Shown here: in pieces, positions 21,345-31,280 of the stretch
Layout of the letters: every line of letters starts with the position of its first letter
Position numbering within the stretch: position 1 is the stretch's first letter
Source: Wyeomyia smithii
Taxonomy: Eukaryota; Arthropoda; Insecta; Diptera; Culicidae
Direction of reading: 5' to 3'
DNA length: 64,000 nucleotides
Assembly (NCBI RefSeq): GCF_029784165.1
Contig: NC_073695.1
Span: 142,420,083-142,484,082 of the forward strand
The notes under the pieces: model-generated
Database searches by the model: none
The model's input: the letters and a program-made list of their open reading frames with translations, nothing else
What the model was told of the DNA's origin: nothing
Position numbers and translations under genes: made by a program

Positions 21345-21744
21345 ATATCACAAAACGAGCCCACAAAACAATATCACAGAACGAGCCACACCGCTGCAGA
21401 AGGAAATCTATCCACATCGGCTACTGCAGAACAGACGAAGAGCGATCAGCCGCTATCATATCTCTCACCGCCACCGATCGCTACTGGAGCGAAATCGAAG
21501 CTGAAGCTAGAACCGATGACCGAAGAAATACTACCCATAAGCCTATCGATCGCCGAAGAAATGCAACCGATCGCTACTAGAGCGAAAACCGATCACCGCA
21601 GCGATGCCGCCGATAAGCCGACTGATCTTCAAGGAGAGATCGCCAGGAGAGAGTTAGTCAACCCGAACTTCATCCCACCACCGACCGCTGCCAGAAAACA
21701 TCGCACGGCCTATCCAGGATGGTTACCCATTAAAGCGCTGCTAG
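21345..21744. other. Unrecognised insert within the I-clade relic
   Basis: This ~400-bp block rich in accgatcgctac and gccgaagaaatgcaacc words separates two pieces of the I-clade relic. Frames at 21317-21749 are charged and low-complexity with no recognised domain. The origin is unknown; it may be local amplification of an ~80-bp motif containing gagcgaaa. Confidence 0.4.
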
Positions 21745-22310
21745 AGTAGCGCGCCCGTCTCCTTCGAGTCACCAGATAGACGTACACGTAATAATGATTG
21801 GAAGTCTTATGAGACGATTACAGCGGAATCCATCGAGTCCCACGAAGAACTTCCTTCGGCGGAAGAATACGCGTCTCTTTCTGGCTTGATTATCGACGCC
21901 GCGAAAAAGTTCAGACAAAACCGAAACTCGGAGTAACGTTGGGACGGCGTCCTCCTACCAAGTATAAGGGCGTCCTCGACGTATAAGGACTACCGGAAGT
22001 GCGGATCTGTTAATCTGCTTCGGAAGTAAGAGGTACTGGACAAACAGATGAAGAGCTTAATGAAAGCGAAAACACGTGGATACTGGCGGCGGTTTGTAAA
22101 CGCGTTGTCAAGGGACACAGCGATGAGTAAACACAGCACTCAACACAGCGCATGCGGAATCGTAACGTTTCGAATGAGAGCTAAGATGATTCAGACCACT
22201 GGATACTCGATTTTTATAACAAATTTTTGTTTTTTGAAAGATCACAGAACTCTGTTGTACAAAGATAAAAACTTTTTCAATTCGATGCCCAAATAAGTAA
22301 TGCAGAGCAA
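21745..22310 (+). pseudogene. I-clade LINE relic: linker before RT
   Basis: Matches 43720-44200 of the larger I-clade element: gattggaagtcttatgagac, then gaagaatacgcgtctctttc, and a frame at 22048 reading MKSLMKAKTRGYWRRFVNAL. Frameshifts and small deletions interrupt it, and the RT core is absent. Confidence 0.7.
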
Positions 22311-22319
22311 TGGCAGAGT

Positions 22320-24354
22320 TTGACTTACTTTACTTTACTTTTACGGCGACAGACCGATCACCGAACCAATACCGACTCCAGAATACCTCGCATACATCTC
22401 ATCGACAGCAAACCTCCAACGAGTGCGGGGCCTACCTCGAAGCCGACGGCCTCTATCGGGATTTCTGCTAAATATAGTCTCCGGTATTCCAGCATTCTAG
22501 CTACATGCCCAGCCCACTACAACCTGCCATGTTTTATCCGCTTAACTATATCCGCCGATATGTACACCTGGTACACTTCATGGTTCATGCGTCTGCGCCA
22601 AACACCATTTTCTAGTTTGCCGCCAAGGATTGAACGCAATGCCCTACGCTCAAAAACACCAACAGCTCACCGATCGGCCTCTTTCAACGACCATATTTCA
22701 TGGCCGTAGAGGGCCACGGGAATAATGTTTTGAAAAGTGCAAGTTTAGTGCGGGTTTGCAGACTACGGGATCTCAGCTGGTTACGCAATCCGTAGAAAGC
22801 CCTGTTTGCAGCTGCTATCCGCCTTTTTATCTCACGGATAACCTCGTTGTCACATGTAATTAATGTACCCAGGTAAATAAATTCGTCGACTACTTCAAAA
22901 GTTTCCCCATCTAATACCACCTCAGCACCAACATCCGTCGGACTATCACGCTCTCTACCAGCCACCATGTATTTATTCGGCAGAGTTAATTATGAGCCCA
23001 ACTCTCGCAGCTTCCCTCCTGAGAGGTCCGAAGGCCTCTTTCACTGCTCTACGGTTCGACATCGTTCGCAAAACCTAGAAGCATGTGAGACTTCGTAATG
23101 ATGGTGTCGCTTCTTTGCACGTCGGCCCTTCGTCTAGCACCCTCCAATGTGATGTTAAACAGTAAGATTGACAGCCCATATCCCTGTTTCAATCCATCTA
23201 ACGTCACGAAGGAGTCCGATATCTCACCGGCTATCCTGACGCATGATGTAGAGCCTTCAAGGGTGGCATGTATCAGCCTAATTAGTTTTGTTGGGCAACC
23301 ATGTTCGAGCAAAATTCGCCATAATTTATTATCTTCACTGTACGCTGTTTTGAAGTCAATGATGCGTCTGCAGGTTGAATTCTCGAAATTTATCGAGGAT
23401 CTGACGCAGTATGAACATTTGGTCCGTAGAAGAGTATCCACCTCGAAAACCACATGGCAATCTCCAACAAATGTCTCTGACAACGGCCTCAGTCTATGGA
23501 ACAGAATACGGGAGAGAATTTTCTAAACGGTGTTGAGATGGGTTATGCCCCGATAATTACTACAGTCCAAGTGGTGGCCTTTCTTGAAGATTGGACATAT
23601 GAGACCCTCCAACCAGTCCGAAGGAAATTCTTCATTAGACCACTCTCTCAGCATGATCTGGTGTAAAGCCGATACAGCTGTTCGCTTTCGACTTTAAAAA
23701 GTTCGGCTGGAATGCCGTCCTTTCCAGCTGCCTTGCAGTTCCTCAGCTCATTCACTGCTTTCTCAACCTCGTCCATGGATGGTGGGTCCACAGCTTTGCC
23801 ATCATCCTCAATCAGCACCCTGCTCCTTTCAACTACGTTGTTTTCTTCAACATTTAACAGCACACTAAAGTGTTCCTTCCAACGCCTGGCCACCTCCGTG
23901 ACAGGGGCTGACACGTTCCGGTTCCTGATTCCATTTATCTTCATGTAGAAGCCTCTCGCATCGTGTCCAGAGAAGCAACCTTCCGCTTCCGCAAGAATCT
24001 ACTCCCAATGCTGTCGCTGCTTCCGGCGATGGAGTCTCTTTTCAACAGCTCTAGCTTCCTGGTATCTAACTACGCTCTGACAAGTCACAGCCGTCTCTCG
24101 CTGGCACTCAGTGTCAAACCCCTCATTTAACGTGGCTGTGGTAGATGTACCCAACACTTCTCCCGCTGTGGTGCTGATTACACTGAGGATATGCCTCCAC
24201 TATTCATTCAGGCTACCTCCAACTTGATATTTGATCCGCTCATCAGCTCCGCAGGTACTCTGTACCCAATTCTCCAGTTGATGTTCGCTGGATGTTCAAG
24301 TGTATCCTCCTTGTCGTTCCGGATTTTAACACGTTTTACAACCGGGTGCGAATT
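22320..24354 (-). pseudogene. RTE-clade LINE, RT and C-terminus (3' part of a split element)
   Basis: Read on the minus strand from 24354 down. It has a linker (NGIRNRNVSAPVTEVARRWK; PSMDEVEKAVNELRNCKAAG), then RT motifs IDFKTAYSEDNKLW, LDGLKQGYGLSILLFNITL and the catalytic box FANDVE (FADD in active members, so one aspartate is lost). The C-terminal domain has FIYLGTLITCDNE and ANRAFYGLRNQLRS. The 3' end is an RTE-type tail (minus: taaagtaaagtaaagtaa) at 22320-22342. Its endonuclease half lies at 40034-40600, separated by the LINE inserted between. Confidence 0.8.
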
Positions 24355-24546
24355 TTATTTATTTATTTGTTTCGTCAAGCAAATGTAGACTACAGTTATA
24401 ATAATACAAAGTTTTCTTATATTCTACACATTATTTCCAGTAGTTAGACATTTTTTTATTTGATTTCTGCCCATAGTGATGTCGATATTTTTGGAGTGCT
24501 GATTATAGTGGCGCATCATGCGATTTATTGGGCCATTTTTTGAGTA
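24355..24546 (-). pseudogene. CR1/Jockey-like LINE 3' end, cut off from its ORF by a DNA transposon
   Basis: On the minus strand the frame runs YSKNGPINRMMRHYNQHSKN and stops near 24440; the tail at 24355-24375 is aaataaataaat. The partner is at 30058: across one TA dinucleotide the frame joins SHRTN to YSKNGPINRMM, matching the HRTNFGHNEPVASC region of a related LINE (10400). This shows the element between them inserted at TA and duplicated it. Confidence 0.8.
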
Positions 24547-25441
24547 CCGTCATCCGGGGTGAGATTGTGCCAAAAAATGATGCTTTTTTGTTCTCAAGCT
24601 TGTAACGCACACATTTAAGCAAAGAATTCGATCCAAAATACACCAATGCATTCTAGAATGTTTTGTTTACAACTAATACATATATGGTTAAGTTACAATA
24701 AACTATAATTTAGCTAAAAATACATGAACTTTGGCTCAATCTCACCCCTTCTATGGGGTGAGATTGTGCCAAAAACAAAAAGTTGAATTTAATACAGTAG
24801 TGTGTCTACGAATAATCCACATGACTAACATGATAAAACAGTAAGTATAAGGACGACCATAAACAACGTGGACTATTAAGGAGCTTTAGGGGGTTGATCA
24901 GAAACTATGTTTCATATGAATTATAGAAAAATGTATGGCTGGGTCAAATTGATATATAGAGTAACCAGTTATGAGAACGTGGCTTATAGACAGTCTCTAT
25001 ACACATAGTGGCGTCTCCAGGTAGCCTAAACAGGGAAAACGTTAGGACATGAAGTTTGAGAAAACTTTTCGTTTCAATTATTATGTGTCATTGACAACTG
25101 TATATTCCATTGGAGATCTTAAAACCTCTGGAAACGTACCCACAACCCTCCTTCTTCGCTTTAAAAATCATCAGTTTATATAGCATTGGTGTACAAAATT
25201 TTGTTACATTCCATAAGTAATATCAATCATTGAAAATTTCCATCTAATAATTGAGAACAATAAGCTTCTCAAGCTTTAAGTCATTATTTCAAAGAATACC
25301 ATACTTAGACAACATACCTTATGCTGTGGGGAAAAAAACATACCCTATGCAAGGCTGCTGATTTTCACTTCGCACGACTCAAATACATGAATCACTTCCG
25401 AAAGGTATCGAACAGCAGCAGCAGTGCTTCTGCTCGTTCAT

Positions 25442-25743
25442 GAAAACACCACCACCACCAAAGAGAATCGTTGAGGGCGACTCCTCCGGGAGCAATACGG
25501 ACACATGCGAAGTATAGTTAACTTCGGTTTTTCCTTACATCAGCTCCGATTCAACTGTCACTTAAAGTAGCAGTTTGAATCAACAGAAACATGGAAACAC
25601 CACCACCACCAAAAAGAATCGTTGAGAGCGACTCCTGCGGGAGCATTACGGACACATGCGAAGTATAGTTAACTTCGGTTTTTCCTTACATCAGCTCCGA
25701 TTCAACTGTCACTTAAAGTAGCAGTTTGAATCATCAGAAACGA
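25442..25743. repeat. Two tandem 151-bp units
   Basis: Units start gaaaacaccaccaccacca (25442) and ggaaacaccaccaccacca (25593). Each contains a ccaccaccacc run, a short hairpin cgaagtatagttaacttcgg, and ends cagtttgaatcancagaaac. They lie just upstream of a possible exon, so they could be promoter/enhancer units of the transposon. The same pair is duplicated at 31733-32034. Confidence 0.8.
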
Positions 25744-25834
25744 ATTGTATTGTGTTGAAAGCTTCTCACTCTGGTTCGCTTCAGTTCAATTTGCTTCAAT
25801 TCAACTCGCTGCTTGAATCCTCGTCCTCGTCACA

Positions 25835-25963
25835 ATGAATCGCGGATATTTAAAAAGGAAAATCAAATCCGCAGTAGAGGATGGTTGTGATAGTGCAGGT
25901 AAAATAAGCTACCGATGCCTAGCAGATATCGATGCAGATAAAAAGTGTATGTATGAAAATTAA
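25835..25963 (+). other. Possible first exon of a transposon gene
   Basis: ATG at 25835 opens a 42-codon frame beginning MNRGYLKRKIKSAVEDGCDS, ending at TAA 25961-25963. Within it, gtgcag/gtaaaataag at 25893-25904 is a good splice-donor match, which would give a 21-codon basic exon. The upstream sequence (ttcagttcaatttgcttc) and the 151-bp repeats look like a 5' leader. It is placed inside the TA transposon and duplicated at 32126-32254. No acceptor or later exon could be matched, so function is unknown. A chance frame is a real alternative. Confidence 0.3.
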
Positions 25964-26669
25964 AAAAATCTAACTGTGCAAAGAAAGAATCCGGTGTACA
26001 TATTATTCACAGAACATGCATTTCTTGAGGGTTATTACGTTAGCTCTCCAGGGTTAACACTCCTGCTAAAAAGCCGTCCTCGAGCATTGCCAACTATTTT
26101 GTGTTTCCCAGTTACGCATTTATTCAATCAAACAAGGTCAATATAGGTACAACAGAAAATCAAACTAATCATAAGAAAAAACATTTGTCTGCTATCTCAG
26201 ACGCACAGAATTTTGAAACTGCCAAACTTTATAATATAATGTCCTGTTCACATATTCTCGTTGGTTACAGCGGCATGCATCAAACCAAACCATTCGAGCG
26301 ATGTATTCGCGGTGAGTGGTAAATTGTTGGTTTAAAGAATCGAATCGGTTTCGAAGCCTGACAGTCTGGTAAACACATTGATACGAACACCAATGAGTCG
26401 TGTTTGTTCGGATTGCAAAGTGTACGATTCGGCAACCGAGGCAATAGAGCAAAATAAGCGGTAATAAACACACAATCTTACTTCGTCCTTTCGCACATGT
26501 ATTCGTCGCTGATGAGGAAAATGATTGCTTCATGCAGCAGGCAGTCAGTACTGAATGATGTGGATGGCGATTTCAGATTTAACACATGAATCAGTAGCCT
26601 TGACCCTATGTAAACAATGCAAGTGTTATGGTGTATACTAATATAATTTTGCCGTGAATGTGAATTTCG

Positions 26670-27395
26670 CACACTGCATAATGGTCCAGAAATTGAATTG
26701 AGGGGGAAATTTGGGTCTAGAGCTCTATAGCAACATTTCAGAGAAAAACTTTATTCTACAAAGTTGTTACATATGATAAAGCGCTCATTGAAAAATTATC
26801 AAAAATTAGGGTGACCAACATTTTCGATGCAATCAAGTATCTAACTTTTTCATCTTTGTAGATAGAAGAAAAATTTGTTCTACAATATTATAGCTCCATT
26901 AGTTTTAAGTATCTTTGTTAAAACAAGTTTTTCTCTATCTTTGAAAACAACCGATTTATATTGGAAAAACATATTTTACGCTCTAACTTTTTTATTTCAA
27001 GTTTCATCTCGAAACTGTCTTTCAACGACTTTTAGAGCTTTTTAAGAGAAACAATTTGCAATGCTGATATCGTAAATATCTCAATTTTACTCAAAGTTGT
27101 TAGTATTTTTCATCAAAAAATATGCGTTTTTCATTTGTATCTCATTCATTTTGGGGCAAACATAAAAAATATCTCTTGATCTCATTTTGAAGGGCATACT
27201 TGACTTTATAAATGGTGGAACTTTTAGAAATATGTTATATTTTAAATTTGAGTAAATTCAATTTAAAAACAAGCCGAAAATTTCAATAATTTTATACATT
27301 ATGCATATAAAAGCACCCAGATTTATTTTTTGGTATTTTTTCTTATAACTAGACGTAATAACCTTCACTTTGTCCCAAAAAGATCGAAAATCGAT
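26670..27395. repeat. Foldback arm, left (copy 1)
   Basis: This ~725-bp arm is the inverse of 28908-29630, starting cactgcataatggtccagaa and ending agatcgaaaatcg. The arms remain alignable throughout, including agggtgaccaacattttcga. No coding frame. The second tandem copy is at 32961-33687. Confidence 0.85.
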
Positions 27396-27589
27396 CAACT
27401 GGTTCAAAAGTTATGAATTTTTTAAATAACATTCATCGAATATAGCCGTTTTTTATGGTCACCCTATATCGGAGCTGGTCCCCTTAACAACCCAACGAAA
27501 CAATACGGGTTTGATAATTTTCAACATAGATGCATCCCTGCGATTTTGAGCACAATTGAAGCACTTTGCGTGACCAACTTCGAAATAGT
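27396..27589. other. Foldback spacer
   Basis: The sequence between the left arm and the I-clade insertion contains tatggtcaccctatatcgg, echoing the agggtgacca word of the arms. No gene recognised. Confidence 0.5.
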
Positions 27590-28348
27590 TTAGTTTTTTT
27601 AGTATAAAAATAGTTTATTTGACACGGCACGATACAAATTATGTTTAACTGAGCCAAGTACATTTTTTTTAATTCTAAGTTAGCAGGGAAAAAAAGGAAG
27701 CACATTTTTTACATCTCGCGGCCGACTACGAGCTAGTGGGGATTTAAGGTGAGAGGAGGGGAGTTACAATTTTGATTTTAACTTTATTAAGTTACAGGAT
27801 TCATTTATTTGCACATGGCTAAGCAGTGATGTTCCATTTGAGCAGTTTTGGTCTGAGGTGTCTGCGTGAACATGAAGATGCCGAGTCTTCGTTTTAGTGT
27901 CTCCAGCATGGTGTATCATTTTCATTCAGTTTATGGCGGGAGTTGTAATCTAACAAATAGATAAAAAAATCAAATTTTAAGTCCAGCATTTTTTATAAAC
28001 CCGTATAGCTGTGTCATGTACTGGAGATCACCGCTTCCCAGAATGTCTCTAACGGGTACGTTCGGTTGTTTTCCTCGGGCCCGAAGGCAATCTATAAGCT
28101 CGGACCTAACATCACAGTATTCGGTACACGACCAGACAACATGCTCGATGTCATGGTAGCCATCGCCACAAACGCAGTGATTACTGTCTACAAGCCCTAT
28201 ACGAAAGAGATGCGTGTTTACGTATAGTGATTGGACATAAGTCTGGACATCACGCGAATGAAGTCCCGACCTACATCCAACCCCTTGAACCATGCTTTCG
28301 TCGATACCTTAGGAAAAATGGAATGTAGCCACCGTCCCAGTTCATCTG
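27590..28348 (-). pseudogene. I-clade LINE 3' part of a twin-primed insertion (copy 1)
   Basis: On the minus strand it reads DELGRWLHSIFPKVSTKA (near 28345), then HLFRIGLVDSNHCVCGDGYH, a Cys/His cluster (CVCGDGYHDIEHVVWSC), and PVRDILGSGDLQYMTQLYGF to a stop near 27970, followed by a 3' UTR like 46140-46260. It matches 45730-46135. A one-base deletion relative to copy 2 (near 28210) breaks the frame. The upstream part of the same LINE lies immediately to the right in the opposite orientation. Confidence 0.85.
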
Positions 28349-28914
28349 CTGAGGCAAGTTGCAGACGATAGCGTTGTATCCATTACTGGTAGCGAGGCTA
28401 GCGATCTGCAAGGACCATTGCAAGATACCTTAGACAATTTGTCTGAATGGGTTCTTAAGCTGGGTATCGAATTCGCTCCGGAGAAAACTGAGCTGGTCGT
28501 TTTTTCTAGGAAGTATAACCCAGCTCAGCTGCAGCTCCTACCAACGGGTAAAACGATCTCTCAGGTTTTAGTCGCTATATATCTCGGGGTCTGGTTCGGC
28601 TCTAAATGCACCTGGGCTTGTCATATTAGGTATCTGACACAAAAATGCTAACAGAGGATTAATTTTCTTCGTACGATTACCGGAACCTGGTGGGGTGCCC
28701 ACCCAGGAGACCTTCTGAGGCTTTACCAAACAACGATATTGTCTGTAATTGAGAACGGGTGTTTCTGCTTCCGCTCCGCAGCAAACACACATTTGATCAA
28801 ACTAGAACGAATACAATATCGTAGTTCGCGTATTGCCTTAGGTTGCATGCAGTCGACCCATACGATGAGTCTTGAAGTGCTAGCGGGTATTCTTCCGTCG
28901 AAACATCGATTTTC
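28349..28914 (+). pseudogene. I-clade LINE, inverted 5' part of the same insertion (copy 1)
   Basis: On the plus strand it reads ADDSVVSITGSEASDL, LSEWVLKLGIEFAPEKTELV, a stop at 28649, then RLYQTTILSVIENGCFCF and MSLEVLAGILPSKHRF. This is RT palm-to-thumb sequence lying upstream of the 27590-28348 part in the intact element (compare 44780-44965). It ends in cgattttcgatc, where six bases are shared with the foldback arm. Confidence 0.85.
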
Positions 28915-29630
28915 GATCTTTTTGGGTCAAATTAAAGGTTATTACTTCTAGTTATAAGGAGAAATACCAAAAAATAAATCTGGGTGCTTTTATATGCATA
29001 ATGTATAAAATTATTGAAATTTTCGGCTTGTTTTTAAATTGAATTTACTCAAATTTAAAATATAACATGTTTCTAACAGTTCCTTTATTTATAGAGTCAA
29101 GTATGCCCTTCAAAATGAGACAAAGAGATATTTTTATGTTTGCCCCAAAATGAATGACATACAAATGAAAAACAGATATTTTTTGATGAAAAATAATAAT
29201 AACTTTGAGTAAACCTGAGATATTTACGATGTCAGCATTGCAAATTGTTTCTCTTAAAAAGCTCTAAAAGTCGTTCACAGACAGTTTTGAGAAGAAACTC
29301 GAAATAAAAAAGTTAGGGCGTAATATTTGTTTTTTCAATATAAAACGGTTGTTTTCATAGATAGAGGAAAACTTGTTTTTGCAAAAATACTTAAAATTAA
29401 TGGAGCTAAAACATTGTAGAACAAATTTTTTCTTCTATCTTCAAAGATAAAAAAGTTAGATACTTGATTGCATCGAAAATGTTGGTCACCCTAATTTTTG
29501 ATAATTTTTCAATCAGCGCTTTATCATATGTAACAACTTTGTAGAAGAAAGTTTTTCTCTAAAATGTTGCTATAGAGCTCTAGACCCGAATTTTCCCCTA
29601 AATTTGGTTTCTGGACTATTGTGCACTGTG
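28908..29630. repeat. Foldback arm, right (copy 1)
   Basis: Inverse of 26670-27395, from cgattttcgatctttttggg to actattgtgcactgtg. It starts immediately at the end of the I-clade fragment. Confidence 0.85.
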
Positions 29631-30057
29631 CCGTTCAATATAGCTTGGCACTATCTCACCCCAAAAGGGCTCGAAAAGTGTACAGTTTGGAGAAACAATA
29701 TTTTCTGAGCCAGCACAGGTTCAATGCATAATATTTCCTCAACACATTGGAGACGACATCCTAACGTACCAACTGAGCAGTAAGTTGATGTGATTTCTTG
29801 ATCGGGTTTGTTTTCCTGGGACATTTTTGGATAACGTTATTTGCGCATGTTTTTCACCCTGTACTTCGAAACTTTTTTTAAGCGAAACAGTTCACTGATA
29901 TTATCTATATTCCATTTTAAGTTGTTAATATGTCATGTTTCATAAAGTATTGAATTTAAGGTATTAGGTTTTGGAAATCTCAAGTAATTTAACACACAAA
30001 CATTTCCCGTTTTGGCTCAATCTCACCCCCGTGGCTTAATCTCACCCCGGCAGACGG
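29631..30057. other. Right subterminal region of the TA transposon
   Basis: AT-rich sequence with TCTCACCCC motifs near 29650, 30020 and 30041. No coding frame. Confidence 0.5.
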
Positions 30058-31280
30058 TAGTTAGTTCTGTGAGAGCTTTCCGAAAATATTTTACGATTTC
30101 TTGATTGACGGCTGGGTGCATAAAAATTTAGTTGCAATAATAGTTTAGAAGATTGTACGCGTTGAGAAATAATGTCATTGATAAAGTAAAGCATTGAAAG
30201 TTCGCGGCGTTTTTCAAGTGCTTGTATGTCTATAAGCATGCAGCGTGCTTCATATGATGGTAAGGGAAATGTTGTCCAATTTAGCTTACGAAGCGCGTAC
30301 AAAAGAAATTGTTTTTGGACAGATTCAATGCGTTCTTCATGTGTTACAATATAGGGATTCCATACAATGCTACTATATTCCAGAATTGGTCGGACGTATG
30401 TAATATATAATAGTTTGATTGTGTATGGGTCTTGAAAATTATGGCCGAAGCGTTTTATAAAGCCCAGCATACTATTTGCTTTGTTGATTATTGTGTTATA
30501 ATATACTGTGAATGTAAGTTTGGAGTCTAAGATTACACCTAAGTCCCTCACAATGTTGCATTTTCCTACTGGTTGGTTTCCTAATAAAATGTCTGTTGGT
30601 GGTGTTACTGTTTATATGCTAAAGGCTATTGAATTACATATTTTAATGTTGAGTTGCAATAGACTTTTGTTGCACCAAGTGTAGAATACATTAATTCCAT
30701 TCTGGAATATTTCGAAGTCTTCTGCATCGATTATTTCTATAAAGAGCTTCATGTCGTCAGCATATATACAAGCACCTGTATTGATTTAAGAAGAAAGGAG
30801 ATGTCACTCACTTATAATATAAAAAGAAGAGGGCCCAGGTGAAAACCTTGAGGAACTCCGGAAGTTACTTCCATTGGGTTTGGAAAGGAATTTTGAAAGC
30901 GTACTATTTGTGTTCGTTTTGTTAAGTATGACTGCAGCAATTCCAAAAATTTTGTTTCCATTCCGTATTTTTCGAGCTTGAAGAGCAATAAAGGTATGTC
31001 GATTCTGTCAAATGCCTTGCTCAAGTCCGTATAAAGAGCTTCTACGTGGTTGTCGTTGTCCATTACAGTCAAAGTGAAAGTTATGAATTCAAAAAAAAAG
31101 AGTGGTAGTTGATCGGCCTTTATAAAAGCCGTGTAGTTGAGTTGTAATTTGGTTTCTTACTTGCTGAAAGATTTTTTCATTAATTATTGATAAATAATTT
31201 TAGAATGCATGAAATCATGGCAATTCCACGATAATTACGAATGTCAGATTTAGTGCCAGATTTGAAAATTGGCACTTAAT
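30058..31280 (-). pseudogene. CR1/Jockey-like LINE RT, truncated by the duplication junction (copy A)
   Basis: Read on the minus strand from 31280 down. It has YTDLSKAFDRIDIPLLLFK, SGVPQGFHLGPLLFIL, a frameshifted YADD region (a 2-bp insertion near 30768), RDLGVILDSKLTF, and the thumb/C-terminal region to SESSHRTN, where the TA transposon starts. The RT part beyond 31280 is missing because the tandem-duplication junction lies there; it is present in copy B. Confidence 0.8.

Larger units (their letters stand above)
24547..30057. mobile_element. TA-flanked DNA transposon, 5.5 kb, TCTCACCCC termini
   Basis: The left terminus is ccgtcatccggggtgagatt (24547) and the right terminus, in reverse, is ccgtctgccggggtgagatt (30057). 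TA flanks both (24545-24546, 30058-30059). Further TCTCACCCC motifs occur inside (24742-24775 as a palindrome; 29650; 30020), so the motif repeats in subterminal regions. It contains a 151-bp tandem repeat, a possible first exon at 25835, and a large foldback structure. No recognisable transposase core was found, so it is probably non-autonomous or its gene was replaced. A TA target suggests the Tc1/mariner-like group, but this is not proven. Confidence 0.75.

Noticed and set aside
25442..25743. CRISPR-like array
   Set aside because: Only two units of 151 bp with no spacer pattern, in a eukaryotic transposon. They are ordinary tandem repeats.
26101..26322. Small protein of 73 codons (also at 32392-32613)
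   Set aside because: The identity of the two copies is due to the tandem duplication, so it is not evidence of selection. No domain recognised, and frames on the opposite strand are equally open.
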